64,000 nt of DNA from Notospermus geniculatus. Its lineage: Eukaryota; Nemertea; Pilidiophora; Heteronemertea; Lineidae. The DNA lies in NCBI GenBank assembly GCA_002633025.1, contig NMRB01001301.1:35110-99109 (forward strand). Direction: 5' to 3'. Positions 20,811 through 31,395 of this stretch are shown here, in pieces; positions within the stretch are counted from its first letter, which is position 1, and each line of letters begins with the position of its first letter. Both the position numbers and the translations under genes were made by a program. The notes under the pieces are model-generated. The model had not been told where the DNA came from, did not search any database, and saw only the letters and a list, made by a program, of their open reading frames with translations.

Positions 20811-20987
20811 TCCAGTGTGACTGAGATTTCACGGATAAGTAGGCCTATGTTCCCCTGCCTGTTTCTCTCCTTTACTGTCCCTGGCATTTCTTCTTGGGCC
20901 GAATGAGGGCCAAGTTTTGGCAGAAAGTTCTTCAGAGAAGTAAAAAAGGATTTGACCACTTGCGAAAGTCGTCGGAAGGGGAAAACA

Positions 20988-21120
20988 TTAGGGAGTTTTC
21001 GCAAACCCCCCGAAACGCCAACGCGAACGTCTATCCTTTTGTTCGGTGCTCTCTTCGTGGCATCGAACAATGGTTTTGGCGTTCGCGTTGGGGTTTCGGG
21101 GGCTTTGCGAAAACTCCCTA
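20988..21120. mobile_element. TTAGGGAG-type fold-back
   Basis: TTAGGGAGTTTTCGCAAACC ... GCTTTGCGAAAACTCCCTA, with GAAACGCCAACGCGAACG paired by CGTTCGCGTTGGGGTTTC. Its arms are unrelated to the other TTAGGGAGG elements beyond the ends. Confidence 0.85.
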
Positions 21121-21429
21121 TAGTATCCTCGCCCCAGGTCGAAATCGGTACCAGTCCTTTGAACTCATGTTGTCTAGTCTCGCGCAATCAGACTCGTCCA
21201 CTGTGCAACTGCCCGTCAGGTCATGTGACCGTTAGAGACGGGTAACAGTCTAAAATCTGTGGATCATGATTGGTGTAGAAACCAGGAGACACTTTATTGT
21301 GAAAACTTATTGTATAGGTCATTCTCTATTTAATGTTTAGATATTCACGGTAATAAAGAGTGGTAAGTTTTCTTAAAAATAATCCATGTCTTTTCTAATC
21401 GTTTGTCATCGTGAGCCCTCTCACGATGG

Positions 21430-21590
21430 AGGCGCTAGATTGGTTCCAGATCTCACCGCTAGGGCTAATATCACATTAGCGGACGCGGTGAGATCGGCTT
21501 TGTGGAGAGAAGTCAATTGGACAATAGACTGGTTCGAGATCTCACCGCCAGGGCTTAAAGTGATAAGCCCTGGTGAGATCGGAACCTATC
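21430..21590. repeat. ATCTCACCGC(T/C)AGGGCTT inverted repeats
   Basis: GGTTCGAGATCTCACCGCCA and TGGTGAGATCGGAACC form a hairpin at 21531-21585. A related pair lies at 21440-21505, and further members at 24555-24745. Confidence 0.6.
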
Positions 21591-21609
21591 TAATTTGGCC
21601 AATCGAATC

Positions 21610-21721
21610 ATCCTGAGAACATCAGGGGTTAGCGTTCTTACCCCTCGCTCCCTTCGTCACCGCATGTTTGTGTGCGGTGACGAAGGGAGCGAGCGCTAAG
21701 AACCTCGGATAATCTCAGGAT
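21610..21721. mobile_element. ATCCTGAGAACATCAGG MITE, copy 1
   Basis: ATCCTGAG ... CTCAGGAT is flanked by the direct repeat GAATC (21605-21609 and 21722-21726). The interior pairs CTCGCTCCCTTCGTCACCGC with GCGGTGACGAAGGGAGCGAG. Copy 2 lies at 61506-61594 beside a coding exon. Confidence 0.8.
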
Positions 21722-22154
21722 GAATCGAGGAGGATGAACATCATTGGAGATTGCGATCTGCGAAATAGTGCCGTCTGATTGGATGCGCGCCATATGCAGA
21801 TTGTCAAGGACGTCAAAGTGACAAGTTGACTGATCATCTTCAGAGTCCAGCGTCCGCGAGGATGAAGGTGGAAGGATTCAAAAAGAACCGGAAAGTGGAT
21901 CGAACTTGGAAGCAAAACGCGCTTTCAATATCAACGTTCCGAAGTTGGCGAAATGAGTTTGTTGGAAGTGATCGACCTGACGGGTTGATCGGTAGAGTTC
22001 GTGAGTCTGAGGTCGACCGAAAATTGAAAAATTTCAGAGGCGAGATCATCCGATCGGAAGGCCTGAGTCAACCCCTTGATGATTTTAATGGCATTTTTTA
22101 GGTAAAAATTTACGTGGGAGACTATAAGAGGAACATCCATACCTATACCAGTGT

Positions 22155-22235
22155 GAAGCCCTCGGTGGCTCAGTGGTAAGGTGCTGGGCTACCAAGTGAG
22201 AGGGCTGGAGGGTGAGAGGTTCGAACCCTACAGGA
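22155..22235 (+). repeat. tRNA-related SINE head
   Basis: GGTGGCTCAGTGGTAAGGTG (A box), a loop with ACC, and GAGAGGTTCGAACCCTACAG (B box). It is followed by a non-tRNA body with TTTTTGCTGTTTTTCGCC, so it is a SINE and not a tRNA gene. Confidence 0.55.
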
Positions 22236-22482
22236 GAACAGACTTTTTGCTGTTTTTCGCCTTTTTGAGCGTCCGTGTGCTGGGTGGTCCCCTGAAGCGT
22301 TCCTGGAGGGCTCCCAGCCCTTTTTAGTTCCATGCTCGCCCGCTAGGGCGCTGTTCAAAATCCTTTTTCACCCCGGGTGGGCCGTTTGTAGTTCCTCATT
22401 CGCCCGCTAGGGGCGCTGTTCGTGATTCGGATTTTACCCCGGGTAGGCCGTTCGTAGTTCCGAATTCGGCCACTAGGGGGCA

Positions 22483-22607
22483 CTGACGCATTCCATAACT
22501 GGGACACCCTGTAGAGACCAGATAATGTTTCTAGCCTCCACAGGGTGTCACAGAGATGTGCGCTGCGTCAGTGCACGGAGGAATTATATTGACAGTATAA
22601 TTCCTCC
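22483..22607. mobile_element. Two neighbouring fold-backs
   Basis: ACTGACGCA...GGGACACCCTGT pairs with ACAGGGTGTC...TGCGTCAGT (22483-22572). Next to it is a micro-hairpin GGAGGAATTATA ... TATAATTCCTCC (22577-22607), whose twin is at 29641-29675. Confidence 0.7.
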
Positions 22608-23223
22608 ATGGACAATAAGAAAGAGAGCTTTTCGGTTTATACTAGGATTTATTCGAACATAAAAAAGTGATTTACAAGAGATTCTTACCGTGATACAAAG
22701 TATTCGTTTGGCCAGAACAAACGGGTAATTCTTAGAGCTGACACAAAACGTAGCCTAAGTTTCATTTAGGCCTACTAAGTCCATGACTAACCGTTTCTAG
22801 ATGTACATCTCCTTTCTCCGATCTGGGATGTTGTCACTTTGCTTGTGAAATCTCGCCTACAACAACAATTATTCCACAGACAAACGAAAATGCTAAAAGG
22901 GATTGTTCGTTTTCGTGAACTGAGGAATCTGAGTTGTGATCCTCGAGAAAATGGACAAACGCTATGAAACTGAAACTTGAATCTGTTCAGTTGTAAAGGT
23001 TGAGGAGTGTTGTTAGGGTAGTCATGGACTTGACATATATCATTCCGACGCTGCCGATCTGGGATATATAGGCCTAAACTCGTTCCGAATAGGAGAAAAC
23101 ACAAGAACTAATGTAAATGTAAGTATACTTATCTTTGCTCCACAACATTTATTTGGCCCAACAGAGAAGGAATTTTTCTTGCGACATGCATTGCCAAGCT
23201 GGTCAAGTCAGAGTCCAGACTAT

Positions 23224-23429
23224 ATATGTGACCCGGCACAACAAAATGAGTCGGAATGCGCACATAAGAAGACCCAACATGTCCAAGGTGACACAAACGG
23301 TTCGCTGATTTCAGGATTGTCTGCCCATTGTGAAATTTAACTTGGTCGATTTCTGTGGTTGCTGTCTGGTTCCACCTTCGGTCTTCTTCTGTGCGACTTC
23401 CGACTCATTTTGCTGTGCCGGGTCACATA
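23224..23429. mobile_element. ATATGTGACCC fold-back, copy 1
   Basis: ATGTGACCCGGCACAACAAA pairs with TTTTGCTGTGCCGGGTCACA. The interior carries GATTGTCTGCCCATTGTGAA, related to the interiors at 30984 and 39008 although the arms differ. Confidence 0.8.
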
Positions 23430-23514
23430 ATAATAATAGTTCGTCACAGTTTCAGTCACTATGGACGACGAGGTCCCGAAAGTTCCGAGCACTTAAGACG
23501 AAAAGTGTCACGAA

Positions 23515-23750
23515 TTAGCCTACGTGAAGAAACGTTCCGATTGACGAGTACGACGAGACGAACAGCAGCAATACAATGATCACGTGAAGAAACGTTCCGA
23601 TTGACGAGTACGTGCGAAGCGAACAGCAGCAACGATCACGTGAAGAAAAGTTTGGATTGACGAGTGCGAGTTCGAACAGCAGCAACGATCACGTGAGGAA
23701 ACGTTCCGATTGACGAGAACACGAGACGAACAGCAGCATCGAACACTTGA
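23515..23750. repeat. Minisatellite, about 60-bp unit
   Basis: About four units of GATCACGTGAAGAAACGTTC ... TTGACGAGTACG ... CGAACAGCAGCAA occur in tandem with progressive divergence. Confidence 0.8.
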
Positions 23751-24153
23751 AGAACCGTTCCAGCTGATGATTTACGAGTGTAGCAGATAACGACTGTTTC
23801 CATCCACTGTCATCCGCAACACCACCTGCAATGCAAGACAGATCTCAGATTAAATAAGTATTAAAAACGAAAAAAATGAGAAAAAATTTGAAAATAAATT
23901 ACATGTATAAATAAAAAGTAAATAAAAAAATAAAGTTTTGAAAAATAAAAAAAGTGTCTCGTAAAAGGTCCATCAAAGTCAAACATCGTCATCATCAGAC
24001 TATCGAGTACGTATTTGTCTTAAAAATTTGGATGAATAATGTTGACAAAATAATTCAGAGCGCCCACAAAAGCAGAAAAAATCGAAATAAACGAAGAAAT
24101 CTGAGCAAAGTACTTCGTCTGTAAGTCCATGAAGTCTCGGAAGACAATCCAGC

Positions 24154-24208
24154 ATGGCGGATGAGATCTCGCGAAGGTTTCAACAGCGAAGAAAAACTAA
24201 AATTGAAA
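24154..24208 (+). CDS. Possible first coding exon
   Basis: ATG starts MADEISRRFQQRRKTKIE and runs into a donor GTACGTAAG. The codon pattern looks protein-like and the ATG context is good, but no following exon was found. A fold-back begins 20 bp downstream. Confidence 0.25.
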
Positions 24209-24230
24209 GTACGTAAGGCAAAGCAGGGTA

Positions 24231-24391
24231 AAGCCTAGTTTATACTTCGACGCAAGACCATCGGCGTCCGACGCACGATCAAAATCTGTCATGTCTGTAC
24301 GCCGACATAAGCCTACTTCATTAGGTCGGCGTCCAGATTTTGATCGTGCGTCGGACGCCGATGGTCGTGCGTCGAAGTATAAACTAGGCTT
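24231..24391. mobile_element. Fold-back MITE
   Basis: AAGCCTAGTTTATACTTCGA and TCGAAGTATAAACTAGGCTT enclose a near-complete palindrome (GGCGTCCGACGCACGATCAA and its complement). Confidence 0.85.
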
Positions 24392-24875
24392 AAGTGTGCC
24401 GAGTCCACTCCTTTTCTCAAGAAATTGTATGGTTGTAACGTTCAAGCATGCCGCCATCATGGCGGCCGAGATATCGTAAGATCTCGCGGGATCTCGTGGT
24501 GTTTGGCATGTCGCAAGCGCCGCCAACTGGCAGTCTCATTGGTCTATTGGTTGCCAATCTCACCGCTGGGGCTTATTCTTTGGTCGGTGTGACCTGCCGT
24601 TCCATCACGTGATCTACCGAACGTTGCCGAAACGCAACCGATTCAACCAATCAGCGCGTTTCTTGCGGCTGCTTCTTGCCCGACCACGTGATGATGGACG
24701 GCAGGCGAGATCAGTCTCAACCCTAGCGGCGAGATTTGGAACCAGTCTCCCTCACTGACAGATCGAGGTCCCGTCGTCAGAAAATGTATGACGTCATGGC
24801 CTGGACAAGACCTGAACATGAGACTTAGCTCATCATTGGACCCGCCCATACCCAATAAAAATAAACTCCACTTAC

Positions 24876-25002
24876 AATGTCTATGAACAGTATCCTCCTT
24901 TTTCCCGTGAATTTGTAACCTGCTTTAATTGAGAAAATCCTTCGGCAACACTGACAGAAATCCGACGGCGACGCCATATCCATTTCGAAAGCTCATTGCA
25001 CA
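24876..25002 (-). CDS. Candidate exon with Cys-rich start
   Basis: Between acceptor ATGCTCAG and donor GTAAGTGG. An internal ATG gives MDMASPSDFCQCCRR followed by IFSIKAGYKFTGK. The C-x-x-C-C pattern might bind zinc. Other frames are also partly open, so the frame is uncertain. Confidence 0.3.
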
Positions 25003-26974
25003 CTGAGCATGTAAGTATTAAGGAAATCCTTTGGATTGCCGTAGTCTCCCGAAAGAATCCACACGAAGAATGCTTGATGATCAGCATCTTACAGACCAAG
25101 TTGCGATGCAGGACGTCTGCAGCTTGACATCAACAAGTGACGGTCATCCCCTTTTCGTGGCTGGAAAACAAAATTGTACATTCATTGTGGAGTTGTTGGA
25201 AGCCTTCCTGGACCTCCGAAAGTCAGAAAACACAAAGAAACTATACTTACCGTTGGTTGATGCTCTTCCCGGATGCTGTTTTGCAGTTCGCAACTTCGTA
25301 AAACAGCGCCTTCAAGGACAGTTCCGCCGCTTTCACGTCGGCCTTCCGTCCCAGAGAGAATCGAAACCATATTCTGGAATAAAAGAACAGAGAATGACCG
25401 TGTGCCAGGTTTTTTCGGGTCGTCTGTTCAAACAAGGCCAGGTGGAAGCACTTACCATTGATCAGATTCGGTCGGGAATTTGGCGACATGGCAAACTGGC
25501 AAACAGCACTGTTGGACTCAAATGAACGGCGTTTACTTCCACGGAGAACGGCGGCCATATTCTGAAAGAAAAGAGGAAAGGAGGTAGAGACAATGCTTAT
25601 GATGTCCTTTGGGTCATCTGTTGAAACAAGATAAGATGCAACTTACCATTAGTCAGATTTTTGGACATTATAGTTGGCTACATGGCAGACAGCACCTTTG
25701 AACAGACTCACGCTAAACCGGACGTCATTCAGTCACAGCACGAAGAACCTCAGCTATATTCTGTAAGAAAGGAGATCAGATAGAATGACTCCGTAAATTT
25801 TGTTTGGGTCTTCATTCTGTGCAAACAGGCCCAGCATGAGCTACTTACCATCACAAGTCGGAATCTGGTCAGAATTTGGCGACATGGTCAGTTTTCTTAT
25901 TGGACAGCACCTTCGAACACTTTCACTTGCAAACGGACGTCATTCAGTCACAGCCAGAAGAACCTCCGCCATATTCTGTAAGAAAGGAGATCAGATGGAA
26001 TGACTCTGTAAATTTTGTTTGGGTCTTCTGTGCAAACAGACCCAGCTTGAGCTACTTACCATCAGTCAAAATCTGGTCAGAGGTTGGTTACATGGCAGAT
26101 GGCAGACAGCACCTTTCAACAATGAATCGCTCTTGCAAAAGGACGTCACTGAGTTAAAGCCAGAACCTCGGCCATATTCTGAAAGAAAGGAGATCAGATG
26201 GAATGACACTGTAAATTTTTGGGGTCTTCTGTGCAAACACGCCCAGCAAGTTACTTACCATCAGCCAGAATCTGAGTGGTGACATGCAGAAAAGCATCTT
26301 CGGGCAGTTTCAATTCACCTGCCGTCATTCAGTCACAGCCTGAAGAACCTCCGCGATGTTCTGAAAGAAAGGAGATCAGATGGAATGCCTCTGTAATTTT
26401 TTTTTGGGGGGGGGGTCTTCTGTGCAAACAGGCCCAGCATGAACTACTTACCATAGACATGATCAGTCAAAATCTGGTCAGAAGTTGGACAGTTTCCTTC
26501 GGACATTTTCGCTTGCAAAAGTACGTCATGCTGTCCCAGTCTTAAGAACCTCAGCCATGATCTGAAAAAAAGGAGGAGATAAGATGGAATGACCCTGTGT
26601 AGAATTTGTATCTTCTTTGCAAACAGGCCCATCCTGTAGGCCTACCAGGAAGTCAATCACCTACCGTAGAGAATACCGCAGTCATAATCTGGAAGACAGG
26701 GTCTAAGAAAGAATGAATGTGTTTGATCTGTTCGCCGACATCCGTTTCGTAAAATGGCGTGTCTTCCGGGAAGACTTCCCAAGAAAAAACCCAAAGATTT
26801 ACTCCTAAAACGCCTGATATGAGACACACACTAACCCTCCATCTCTCAGGGTGTAGCAGGGATGATTTGGGATCTAAATTTCCTATTTCTAATTTGTTTC
26901 TTACCTCGAAGTGGACATATTTCCAAGAAAATGTCGGAGCAAGTGAAATCCGCTTCTTCAAACGTGGCCGCCAT
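24876..26974 (-). CDS. Candidate gene with tandemly duplicated exon modules
   Basis: A plausible coding exon at 26905-26974 starts MAATFEEADFTCSDIF with ATG in a good context and ends at a GTAAGA donor. To its left on the same strand are about ten exon-like blocks with good acceptors (CTCCTTTCTTTCAG) and donors (GTAAGT). A last block at 24876-25002 contains an ATG-led open frame with a Cys cluster, FCQCCRRIFSIKAGYKFTGK. I do not recognise the product. Most middle blocks contain stops in the incoming phase, so they could be 5' UTR exons, poison cassettes or decayed duplicates. The real transcript structure is unknown; on the opposite strand an ATG frame MSEQVKSASSNV overlaps the first exon. 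Confidence 0.35.
25251..26688 (-). repeat. Tandem array of exon-sized modules, period about 200 bp
   Basis: Blocks bounded by acceptor and donor signals lie at 26665-26688, 26452-26561, 26259-26360, 26060-26178, 25849-25975, 25647-25760, 25456-25561 and 25251-25373. Seven of them share AATATGGC(G/C)GAGGTTCTT, GACTGAATGACGTCC and a GATG end followed by GTAAGT. Lengths are 102-127 bp and not all multiples of three. Several carry a micro-ORF such as MAEVLLAVTE followed by a stop. The conserved splice-like edges suggest duplication of an exon with its flanks. Confidence 0.7.
26905..26974 (-). CDS. Candidate first coding exon of the exon-array gene
   Basis: Reads MAATFEEADFTCSDIF, then LEICPLR plus one base, before GTAAGAAAC. 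It is short but clean, with one in-frame ATG and an ideal donor. Confidence 0.4.
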
Positions 26975-27172
26975 GACGGTTCTTCACGCCCGTGGCCGAT
27001 CGAGTGTGAACCCCGTCGCGCAAGCGCATTTGAAAGACAAAGGGTCCCAAGAATGTCCCGGATGAATGTAGGCCTATTGAATTCCAAGGTCAACCGCATC
27101 GACCACTGGACTTGGAGATCGGCCGGGAGCAACGGATCGGGTCGTATACGGACCAAGTGTGTCACCGCCTTT

Positions 27173-27614
27173 AGGCTGGGTTTACATTGAGGCACACGCG
27201 ACACGAACACGGAGACGAACAAAGGTTTCATGGTGATGAATCCTTTGTGAAGCCATTGTTCGCCTGCGTGTCCGTGTCGCGTGTACCTCGATGTAAACCC
27301 AGCCTTATGCCCGTTGTACACGGTAGGATTTTTTTGTACTAAAAATTATAAATGAGGCTCATGAGGGGTGATTTCGGTCATAGGCTACCGATTGCATTGC
27401 TGAAAGGCATTGTGAACACCCATTTAGGCCCCATTTATAATTTTTAGTACAAGAAAATCCTAACGTGTACAACGGGCATTAGGGCTGGTTCATACTCCGT
27501 CCGGATTTTACGCCTACTATGATCAATTTCAATGTGTGTGCACATTCACGCCTTGGAAACCTGCGATCAATTTCATGCGCTTGACGTTCCGCGGGCAAGT
27601 ATGAACCAGCCCTT
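27173..27614. mobile_element. Three abutting fold-back MITEs
   Basis: 27173-27306 (AGGCTGGGTTTACATTGAGG / ATGTAAACCCAGCCT), 27307-27479 (ATGCCCGTTGTACACGGTAG / AACGTGTACAACGGGCAT) and 27481-27614 (AGGGCTGGTTCATACT / AGTATGAACCAGCCCT) lie end to end, separated only by TA dinucleotides. The families are unrelated to each other. Confidence 0.85.
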
Positions 27615-28014
27615 ATTTTGGAGAGTTATTTTTAGCGGAAAAAGCTATTGAAATCTGGCTGTCACCAGTAGAATGTGACGTAATCATCATTAACAAGTCT
27701 GGCAGTGGATGAACGTACACAGTGCACTCATACATGTACCTCGTTGTACAGGTCCGAATCCAATACAACGGTTCTGCGGGCATCATGTTTATTTCTTTCG
27801 AGACGGCGAAAACGACTTTCGTTCACCACACAATCAATCCTATTATCAACCTCTACAAAAACCGCTGGGCAACAATCTAGCCGTCACCATCCCGGTGTAA
27901 CGTTTCTCAGTGTGGCCCCTGTACCAGTGTGACAATACAATAGATTGACGGAATAAGCGGCGACTTGACAATGAGCGACACACAGAGAAACAGTGAGTCT
28001 GTTCCCCAGTGTGT

Positions 28015-28266
28015 TCCGAACAATTCTGTGGCCCCATGCATGAACAGGATAACCCACATTTGGTGAAATTGACAAAATCGGCCCCTGCACATTATACTCT
28101 TTCTTATACGCGGTTGTCTTCCAAGGTATGAATTTGTGGGTTATCCACAAATTCATACCTTGGAAGATGGTTGCGTATGGGAAAGAGTATAATGTGCAGG
28201 GGCCGATTTTGTCAATTTCACCAAATGTGGGTTGTCCTGTTCATGCATGGGGCCACAGAATTGGAA
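28015..28266. mobile_element. Near-perfect fold-back element
   Basis: Two arms of about 115 bp (AATTCTGTGGCCCCATGCAT ... ATGCATGGGGCCACAGAATT) meet at CAAATTCATACCTTGGAAGA. The centre is only a few bases, so the whole 250 bp is one hairpin. Confidence 0.85.
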
Positions 28267-28491
28267 TCACACTAAAAACTGGCCACACCGTAAAACGTTA
28301 GACCTGTCAAAAGCGGGTGATCCACTGTTGCAATTTGGGCTGGAGACGGGGTTGTGTTCCTTTACGATCATCTTATAAGGACTTCCGATTGCCATATGAC
28401 ACCAACGGCGGTTCTTCTCTATACCAATATTGGGACCTACGTTGGTATCCTTAATAGAGAGGTGTCCTCCTGGCCGCATCCTCCCAGAGCA

Positions 28492-28714
28492 GGGTTTTTA
28501 CCACGCTCCACTTCATCCACTGAAGAGGAGCGAGGCCAAAACCCTGATGTGGGAGGATGCCTGGCCGAGGCACACACTATTGGATGTTCTACGTACGTAT
28601 TATTCAAAGGATGGCCCGTCGGCGCTGGTCATCGAAAGGAACCGTCCCCTCATACAGACCAACCCTCACGAAAAAATTCAGGTTGATTGGTCAAAGCGTT
28701 CACAAGCTAATTGA
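28492..28714 (+). CDS. Candidate terminal coding exon, unknown protein
   Basis: After an acceptor-like CCCAGAGCAG an open frame reads FYHAPLHPLKRSEAKTLMWE, continues through LLDVLRTYYSKDGPSALVIE, and stops after SKRSQAN. The composition looks like real protein. It is followed by a GC-rich hairpin at 28758-28788 and AATAAA at about 28798, as for a gene 3' end. A possible upstream exon is the frame containing HHVYFFRDGENDF (27770-27900). I do not recognise the family. Confidence 0.4.
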
Positions 28715-28757
28715 CGGAAACCAAAGGTTAACGGACGCCGACGCACGCGCCACGGCA

Positions 28758-28803
28758 TGCCCCCGACTTTGTCGGAAGTCGGGGGCACAAAAAACAAAAT
28801 AAA
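28758..28803 (+). promoter_or_regulatory. 3' UTR hairpin and polyadenylation signal
   Basis: TGCCCCCGACTT and AAGTCGGGGGCA form a 12-bp GC-rich stem with a 5-6 base loop, 45 bp after the candidate stop codon. AATAAA follows 10 bp later. Confidence 0.45.
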
Positions 28804-29164
28804 GCCAACAACAATGTGTTCAAAACACGTGTGGAAAAATAATGACATGTTCAAAACACAAAGTGAAAAAACAACAATGATTCAGTACACTTGAAAACGG
28901 CCTTCTTTTCAATATTGCATGTTTTATTTCAACAAAGTCTGATGCCTGCCGAACACACGGTCAAATTTTTCATACAATTTTTAGAAAATTCTAAGTCAGG
29001 ATGTACAGGTCAGTCTTTATAGAGCATGCATGCACAGAAAAGTGGATGAAAAAATTTGACCGTGTATGGCGGGCTACAAAATGTAAAATACAATTTTCAA
29101 TATTTACATGCAGTTTTTGTTCACGCACGGCATATCCTCACTTTTAATACCACACAAAAGTTAA

Positions 29165-29413
29165 AGCCTCACAGTATTGAATTTTACGACATTTTCAAAG
29201 TGTTAGGACTGTGCAGGTGGAAGTCTCATAGCCTCATGATGGTCCCCAAAATGCTTGCTTGATACGTACTTCAAAGAATCAAGACCTAGTTTTCAGCACA
29301 CATCGAAAAAACTGCAGGCAGAGCTCTAGTGCATTCAGATAGAGTATAGTACATTTTACACTACATTAACGTCGGAGGACGTAAGCACTTTCTGAATTCA
29401 ATACAGTGAGGCT
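29165..29413. mobile_element. TTAA fold-back AGCCTCAC, copy B
   Basis: Flanked by TTAA at both ends. AGCCTCACAGTATTGAATTT pairs with AATTCAATACAGTGAGGCT. The interior matches the element at 39801-40063 (CTGCAGGCAGAGCTC, TGATACGTACTTC), but the terminal arms differ in a compensated way. Confidence 0.8.
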
Positions 29414-29447
29414 TTAAAAAAATTCAAACTCAAAAATGGTCATGTAC

Positions 29448-29576
29448 AGTGTCTGCCGGGGGGGGGGGGGGTAGGGGGATATCCCCCTTAGAAAGTCAAA
29501 TTTGTGTTTTTGACCAAGAATCTGTCAAATTTTCTCTTTATCACCCCCTGAAAAAAATCCCTGGCAGAAACACTGA
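29448..29576. repeat. G-run element with GGGGATATCCCC
   Basis: CAGTGTCTGCCGGGG starts a 14-G run and GGGGGATATCCCCC; the right end CTGGCAGAAACACTG is inverted relative to the left. A related copy is at 48900-48990. Confidence 0.55.
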
Positions 29577-29640
29577 TGTATGTACACTACTTCCTTTAAT
29601 AATGGGGTTTTCAAGCACAGGTTGTTCGTTTGGCTCTTGC

Positions 29641-29675
29641 TTGGAGGAATTATACTATCAGTATAATTCCTCCAA
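29641..29675. repeat. Micro-hairpin TTGGAGGAATTATAC
   Basis: A perfect 15-bp stem with the 5-base loop TATCA. A twin with the same arm core is at 22577-22607. Confidence 0.75.
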
Positions 29676-29812
29676 GGCTCTAGTTTCCGTCCCTACAGAA
29701 GAATTCAGTTGGACTGGCTCCTGTCTCTGGTGAGTGCCACGGGTGTGGAGGCAGCAGAGACGGGAACCACTCCCCTAAGTACCCGCCAGTCAACTGACTA
29801 GGCTTAGAGCAA

Positions 29813-30195
29813 ATGAGGAACCCGCGAACTAACACCACGATGTGGCGCTGTCAGTGTAAGACCCGGAAGTCCTATTTTCTAACTATTTCCATTTACTTCT
29901 TGCCCCAAAATAAACCTCTCAGTTTGATTCAATTTTGATTAAATTACACGGCCCTGTTTCATTTTCAAAGTTCTCCATACTATTAAGTATATCACTGCTT
30001 TGTTTCATCAGAAATGCCACATGATGCCAATATTAACGTCTTTGGGGCAAAATCCCACGGAAAATTGTGTAGAAAAATGTACACATATGTTTTGACAGTG
30101 CGACGTCAACAGCGAAAAAAGTGACGTTGGTACGTCATTCGGGTCTTATACTCGCTGCGCCATCTATTATTCTAGTTTGTCACGCGGGTTCCCCA
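29813..30195. mobile_element. MITE GAGGAACC(C/G)G, copy 1
   Basis: ATGAGGAACCCGCGAACTAA faces CACGCGGGTTCCCC. Inside, GTGGCGCTG ... AAGACCCGGAAG pairs with CGGGTCTTATACTCGCTGCG. The second member is at 50455-50830. Confidence 0.8.
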
Positions 30196-30489
30196 ATCAG
30201 TTAATATATGGAATGGAAAACGCTTTGAAAATGCAAGTCGTACATACAAGATCAAAAACAAGATTTTCTAAGTCTACAATATGATATTCTCCAAGTTGAT
30301 GACCCATGAACAGAAAAAAATTTCTACATGTAAAAAAAACTGAAAACGTACCTTTTTATTCATTATTTTAATTGGTTTAATCAAAGTCATTTCATAGACT
30401 TAGCATTTTTTAGATTCTCTACTGCTATATTTTACAGTGCTTAGAAAATGTAATCATTATTTCAGTACTATAATTTCAATTATAATTTG

Positions 30490-31270
30490 TGGAAATTCTG
30501 ATTAAAACAAGACTTTCTAAGTTTTCAATGAATTACAATATGATATTATCATCATCTTCAATGACTCATCAACAAGATTTTCTAAGTCTTCAATGATTTA
30601 AAATACGATATATCACCATCTTCAATGACTCATCAACAAGATTTTCCACGTCTTCAATGACTTACAATATGATATATCATCATCTTCAATGACTTATCAA
30701 CAAGATTTTCCACGTCTTCAATGACTTACATTATGATATATTATCATCTTCAATGACTCAACAACAAGATTTTCTACTTCTTCAATGACTTACAATGATA
30801 TATCATCATTTTCAATCACTCATTAATTGGACTTTCTTAAGTCTTCAATGAATTAAAATATGATTTGTCATCATTTTCAATGACTCATCTATCCGATTTT
30901 TAAAGTCTACAATGACTTACAAGATATATCATCATCTTCAATTACTGATCAACTGTATTTTCTTAAGTCTTCAATGAATTAAAATATGTGACCCGTTCTG
31001 GCAAAACCAGGCATATGTCGCTCATAGCTTGGCAGGTCGAGACCAGATGTTTGTCAGTTTCAATATTGTCTGTCTGTTATGAAATCTGAAATACCGGTAA
31101 TCTATTTCTTCCATTCTCTCCTGGTGTCATCTTACTTCATTGAGGCTCACCTTCTGAGCGACATACGCCTGGTTTTACCAGAACGGGTCATATATGATAT
31201 ATCGATATCATCATTTTCAATGACTCATCAATGGGATTTTTTTCTAATTCTTCAATGAATTACAATTCCC
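30490..31270. repeat. AT-rich satellite, about 62-bp unit
   Basis: Units of TTTTCTAAGTCTTCAATGA, TTACAATATGATATATCATC and ATCTTCAATGACTCATCAAC are repeated about nine times, interrupted by a fold-back at 30984-31193. Confidence 0.85.
30984..31193. mobile_element. ATATGTGACCC fold-back, copy 2, inside satellite
   Basis: ATATGTGACCCGTTCTGGCA faces CCAGAACGGGTCATAT, with AACCAGGCATATGTCGCTCA paired by TGAGCGACATACGCCTGGTT. Confidence 0.85.
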
Positions 31271-31289
31271 TCACTTCTGGGATTTTGAC

Positions 31290-31395
31290 TTGAAAGTGAC
31301 TGAAGAAGTCCCCGGTGAGGGTTCGAAATTTGCAAATATCGGAGATGACATGCATAATATTGTTTCACATCGTGTGTCGTTTTTTTGTCTCAACA
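31290..31395 (+). repeat. Hammerhead-like repeat, diverged copy
   Basis: GTGACTGAAGAAGTCCCCGG ... GGTTCGAAATTTGCAAATAT, then CGGAGATGAC and the tail CATCGTGTGTCGTTTTTTTG. Confidence 0.6.

Noticed and set aside
20807-21245. ORFs of 97-126 codons on both strands
   Set aside because: Symmetric ORFs across the palindrome at 20988-21120, as expected from a fold-back.
25031-25525. 164-codon plus-strand ORF
   Set aside because: It runs antisense through the splice-edged module array and shows no family resemblance.
26653-27321. 222-codon minus-strand ORF
   Set aside because: Its N-terminal part is a MITE arm read through and the rest has no recognisable domain. The competing short exon in another frame has better start and donor signals.
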